Assembly (NCBI GenBank): GCA_031270385.1
Contig: JAISXS010000002.1
Span: 1-16,667 of the forward strand
Direction of reading: 5' to 3'
Origin: Puniceicoccales bacterium
GTDB taxonomy: Bacteria > Verrucomicrobiota > Verrucomicrobiia > Opitutales > JAIRKQ01
DNA length: 16,667 nt
The position numbers were made by a program, and so were the translations under genes. Below, in pieces: positions 14,474 to 16,667 of this stretch; positions within the stretch are counted from its first letter, which is position 1, and every line of letters begins with the position of its first letter. The notes below the pieces were generated by a model that searched no databases, had not been told where the DNA came from, and saw nothing but the letters and a program-made list of their open reading frames with translations.

Positions 14474-14574
14474 GTCGTCTTACTTGAAAAAGCATTCTGT
14501 CTAACGATATTTATTGGCAGGGTTCCCATTTCTTGGAATGGGAGGGCATGCTTTTTTCGAGTAAGATGACTATA
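14470..14574 (+). repeat. palindromic element copy M (subtype 2)
   Basis: A 105-bp unit. The left tip TATAGTCGTCTTACTTGAAA and the reverse complement of the right tip (TATAGTCATCTTACTCGAAA) differ at only two positions over 27. The inner hairpin is CCCATT-TCTTGG-AATGGG. This is the best-preserved copy and serves as a reference. Confidence 0.85.
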
Positions 14575-14636
14575 GTCATCTTGTCAGAGAAGAGCATATT
14601 ATTTTTTCATAGAAATGGGGATTTTTTCGTGCTATA
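14571..14636 (+). repeat. palindromic element copy N (truncated)
   Basis: A 66-bp unit, TATAGTCATCTTGTCAGAGA to TTTTTTCGTGCTATA, with TATA at both borders shared with copies M and O. The left half resembles fragment J. Confidence 0.6.
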
Positions 14637-14750
14637 GCCATCTTGCTTGATAAAGGCATTTTAATACAACGACGCGCCAACGGAAAATTCATGCTTTTAT
14701 GGAAAAAAATACGAATCTTTCCGTCAAATGTCGTCAAATAGAATGTTTTT
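14633..14750 (+). repeat. palindromic element copy O (subtype 3) with F-like tail
   Basis: It starts TATAGCCATCTTGCTTGATA and follows copies B and E through CGCCAACGGAAAATTCATGC. It then lacks their right tip and instead carries CCGTCAAATGTCGTCAAATA, the sequence seen at the left of copy F. It looks like a hybrid or nested copy. It ends just before the CoA-transferase promoter. Confidence 0.65.
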
Positions 14751-14767
14751 CTCAATTTATCGAGTTT

Positions 14768-14796
14768 TTTACCTGTGTTCCACGGTGTCCTATGAT
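14768..14796 (+). promoter_or_regulatory. promoter of the CoA-transferase gene
   Basis: TTTACC (14768-14773), a 17-bp spacer and TATGAT (14791-14796, one mismatch from consensus). Transcription would start near 14803, leaving about 20 nt that include AGGG (14810-14813), eight bases before ATG 14822. Confidence 0.5.
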
Positions 14797-14821
14797 TTTT
14801 TCAACATGCAGGGCTCAGAAA

Positions 14822-16354
14822 ATGGTTGCACACAAAAAAATAATGGTTACAGCGGTCGGGAAAATGTGGGAAGTACGAATAGCTGATATTATTGATTTCG
14901 TAAAAAACGGAGATCGAGTGGCGTTCGGTGGATTTACACCGGCCGGGAGTCCGAAAGTTGTCGGCCTTGCGATTGCCGAAAAGGCAAAAATGGAGCACGC
15001 CGCTGGAAGACCATTCAAAGTGCACGTGTTGAGTGGTGCATCGACTGGGGATGCCGTCGATGGCGTTCTGGCGCGGGCAAAAGCTGTTCTTTCACGAACG
15101 CCGTACCAAACAAACAGCGACATGCGCGATGCGGTAAATTCTGGAGAGGTATTGTATTGGGACATGAACCTTTCCCATTTTGCTAGACAAGTTAGGGAGG
15201 AAATTTTTGGCGAGATAGATTTAGCCGTTGTGGAAGCAGCTGACGTTTCCGAATCCGGCGAAATAGTGTTGACGACGGCCGTTGGTATGGCTCCGACGTT
15301 TTGCCGACACGCGAAAAAGGTAATAATCGAGCTCAATGAATTCCATTCGAAAAAAATACGCGGTCTGCACGACATCTACGAAATTGATGCCGCACCAAAC
15401 ACGAAACCGATACCGTTGCTCAGGGTTAGCGACAGAATTGGAACGGAAACCATGTCCGTGGATCCTCGAAAGATAGTTGGGATAGTTAGGACAAACATGG
15501 CAGACCAAGCGAGGCCATTTACCGATGCCGATAGTGAGACCGATAAAATCGGCGAAAATGTGGCAAAATTTTTATTCGACGAGATGCGTAGCGGACGCAT
15601 TCCGCACCAATTTTTACCGATCCAATCCGGAGTCGGAAACATCGCCAATTCGGTGTTAAAGGCGATGTCGGAGAGTTTGGCCATCCCAACCTATTCAATG
15701 TACTCGGAAGTACTGCAGGATTCTGTCATAGATGCGATAAAATCTGGGCGCATATCGTTTGCGAGTGGCAGTGCTCTGACGGTGACGGAGAATTGTCTTG
15801 CGGAAATTTATGAAAATTATGATTTTTTTAAAAAGCATCTGATTCTAAGGCCGGAGGAAATTTCGAATCATCCAGAAATCGCACTTCGCCTGGGATTGAT
15901 CGCCATGAATACCGCATTGGAAGCCGATATTTGTGGAAATGTCAACAGTACGCACGCCTTTGGCACGAAGTTGATAAATGGCATAGGGGGATCGGCCGAT
16001 TTCGCCAGAAATTCACAAATTTCGATATTTTTGTGTAAATCAACGGCAAAAAGCGGAAAAATCAGCGCCATCGTGCCAGTGTGCAGCCACATCGATCACT
16101 CGGAACATTCCGTCAAAGTTTTAATAACGGAGGTTGGGATCGCTGATTTGCGAGGAAAAGACCCGCGCCAACGCGCCCGTACAATCATAGACAATTGTGT
16201 GCATCCGGATTACAAGGATTTACTCGAAAAGTATTTAAAAATTGCCAATCGAGGGCACCAACCATTTTCTATGGCAGATGCGTTTAAAATGCACGAAACT
16301 TTCGATGTTACCGGTGATATGCGCATGACGGAGTGGTCCACTGGACGCCAGTAA
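14822..16354 (+). CDS. acetyl-CoA hydrolase / succinyl-CoA:acetate CoA-transferase family
   Basis: A 510-residue class I CoA-transferase of the Ach1/AarC/Cat1 group. These cytoplasmic enzymes move CoA between acetate and succinate (or related acids) through a glutamyl-CoA intermediate; most proteins labelled acetyl-CoA hydrolase are really transferases. Seen: GFTPAGSPK (38-45), the oxyanion loop SGVGNIANSVL (269-279), the catalytic Glu296 in YSEVLQD, and the C-terminal GGSADFARNSQISIF, VPVCSHIDHSEH and ITEVGIADLRG blocks. The exact acid pair cannot be read by eye. The frame extends upstream to 14699, but that part is repeat and promoter. ATG 14822 has AGGG at eight bases. The gene is monocistronic, and two repeats follow the stop by 4 bp. 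Confidence 0.92.
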   Translation: MVAHKKIMVTAVGKMWEVRIADIIDFVKNGDRVAFGGFTPAGSPKVVGLAIAEKAKMEHAAGRPFKVHVLSGASTGDAVDGVLARAKAVLSRTPYQTNSDMRDAVNSGEVLYWDMNLSHFARQVREEIFGEIDLAVVEAADVSESGEIVLTTAVGMAPTFCRHAKKVIIELNEFHSKKIRGLHDIYEIDAAPNTKPIPLLRVSDRIGTETMSVDPRKIVGIVRTNMADQARPFTDADSETDKIGENVAKFLFDEMRSGRIPHQFLPIQSGVGNIANSVLKAMSESLAIPTYSMYSEVLQDSVIDAIKSGRISFASGSALTVTENCLAEIYENYDFFKKHLILRPEEISNHPEIALRLGLIAMNTALEADICGNVNSTHAFGTKLINGIGGSADFARNSQISIFLCKSTAKSGKISAIVPVCSHIDHSEHSVKVLITEVGIADLRGKDPRQRARTIIDNCVHPDYKDLLEKYLKIANRGHQPFSMADAFKMHETFDVTGDMRMTEWSTGRQ

Positions 16355-16358
16355 TCGT

Positions 16359-16455
16359 TATAGCTGTTTCATCTGAGAGGGGCGTGCTTTTCTTTGCAAA
16401 AAGGAAAATTCCTCCCGCCGAGTAGGGTGCCCTTGTCGGGTCTGATAATTGTATA
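16359..16455 (+). repeat. palindromic element copy P (subtype 1, small deletion)
   Basis: A 97-bp unit beginning TATAGCTGTTTCATCTGAGA. The core is shortened at GCCGAGTAGGGTGCCC relative to copies L and Q. The right tip is GGGTCTGATAATTGTATA. It shares TATA (16452-16455) with copy Q. Confidence 0.75.
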
Positions 16456-16550
16456 GCTGTTTCATCTGAGAAGGGCGTGCTTTCCTCTGCAAAAAAAATT
16501 TTTCCCCGCCGAGTATCGTTGGGTAGGACGCCCCTGTCGAGTGTGCTATA
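16452..16550 (+). repeat. palindromic element copy Q (subtype 1)
   Basis: A 99-bp unit from TATAGCTGTTTCATCTGAGA to CGAGTGTGCTATA, in tandem with copy P. Its right end overlaps the tip of the terminal element by TA, reading GCTATATAGCAG across the join. Confidence 0.8.
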
Positions 16551-16667
16551 TAGCAGCTCCGGTTAAGAAAGGCACAAAAAAGCATGGTAAAGTGCATCGC
16601 CGAGGGAAGAGAAAAGAGGCAAGATATCCCTGAGTTTTCGTTTGAGTTTAGCCCAAAATTTTTCGAT
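16548..16667 (+). mobile_element. right terminal copy of a transposable-element end
   Basis: The exact counterpart, inverted, of bases 1-120 with two mismatches. It starts TATAGCAGCTCCGG and continues to the edge. Its first 28 bases align without gaps to the tip of copy Q with 17 identities, and 9 of the 11 differences are transitions. This links the small repeats to this larger element. Confidence 0.75.
16584..16667 (+). CDS. 5' fragment of putative transposase ORF, right copy
   Basis: Twenty-eight open codons from ATG 16584 to the contig edge, identical in predicted sequence to the left copy (MVKCIAEGREKRQ at the start, SPKFFD at the edge). The catalytic region is outside the window, so the product is inferred from its place inside a repeated element tip. 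Confidence 0.35.
   Translation, partial: MVKCIAEGREKRQDIPEFSFEFSPKFFD

Noticed and set aside
14699..14821. Upstream extension of the CoA-transferase
   Set aside because: The extra codons cover repeat copy O and the promoter; the ATG at 14822 has a proper ribosome site and fits the family N-terminus.
1..16667. Linear plasmid or virus with terminal inverted repeats
   Set aside because: The gene content is chromosomal housekeeping, no replication or capsid genes are seen, and the frame running off each end points to transposon copies at assembly breaks.

Overview
The window looks like one assembled contig from a Gram-negative, probably host-associated bacterium. The best lineage clue is a PilM-like protein fused to a PilN-like segment, followed by a PilO-like protein of the Amuc_1100 type. 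That pair is familiar from Verrucomicrobiota (Akkermansia, Opitutia/Puniceicoccales), so I infer a verrucomicrobial symbiont or gut bacterium; nothing here proves it. KdsA implies lipopolysaccharide. The DNA is moderately AT-rich, intergenic DNA is full of short mobile repeats, and three proteins have no family I recognise, which fits a repeat-laden host-associated genome.

Layout. Both ends carry the same 120-bp sequence in inverted orientation. Each looks like the 5' end of one multicopy transposable element, with a reading frame running off the contig. From the left: a 568-residue Cys-rich protein (115-1821, minus); a cluster of four repeats (1904-2314); then a minus-strand block read right to left as phosphohexomutase, kdsA, pilM/N fusion, pilO-like (7782 to 2387). 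The first and last pairs overlap by ATGA. A metallo-beta-lactamase-fold nuclease/hydrolase (8061-8816, plus) diverges from the mutase. After another repeat cluster come thioredoxin and a Fic AMP-transferase (minus), more repeats, a coiled-coil protein (minus), an RNase D-like 3'-5' exonuclease (minus) diverging from peptide deformylase (plus), an unknown 178-residue protein, a repeat cluster, and an acetyl-CoA hydrolase/succinyl-CoA:acetate CoA-transferase (plus) followed by two more repeats.

The most unusual signal is the repeat family. It consists of about 100-bp palindromic elements starting and ending in TATAG/CTATA, in at least three subtypes, often joined end to end through a shared TATA. 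The tip of subtype 1 aligns without gaps to the tip of the element at the contig ends, so I infer that the repeats are non-autonomous (MITE-like) derivatives of a TA-targeting transposon. Their inner hairpins vary in both arms while staying paired.

Other points of interest: a C8 tract and a repeat-supplied stop codon in the 568-residue gene; a perfect 12-bp inverted repeat touching the fic start codon; identically placed TTGACA boxes 32 nt before the ATG of two unknown genes, suggesting leaderless transcripts; and two genes whose best start is CTG.
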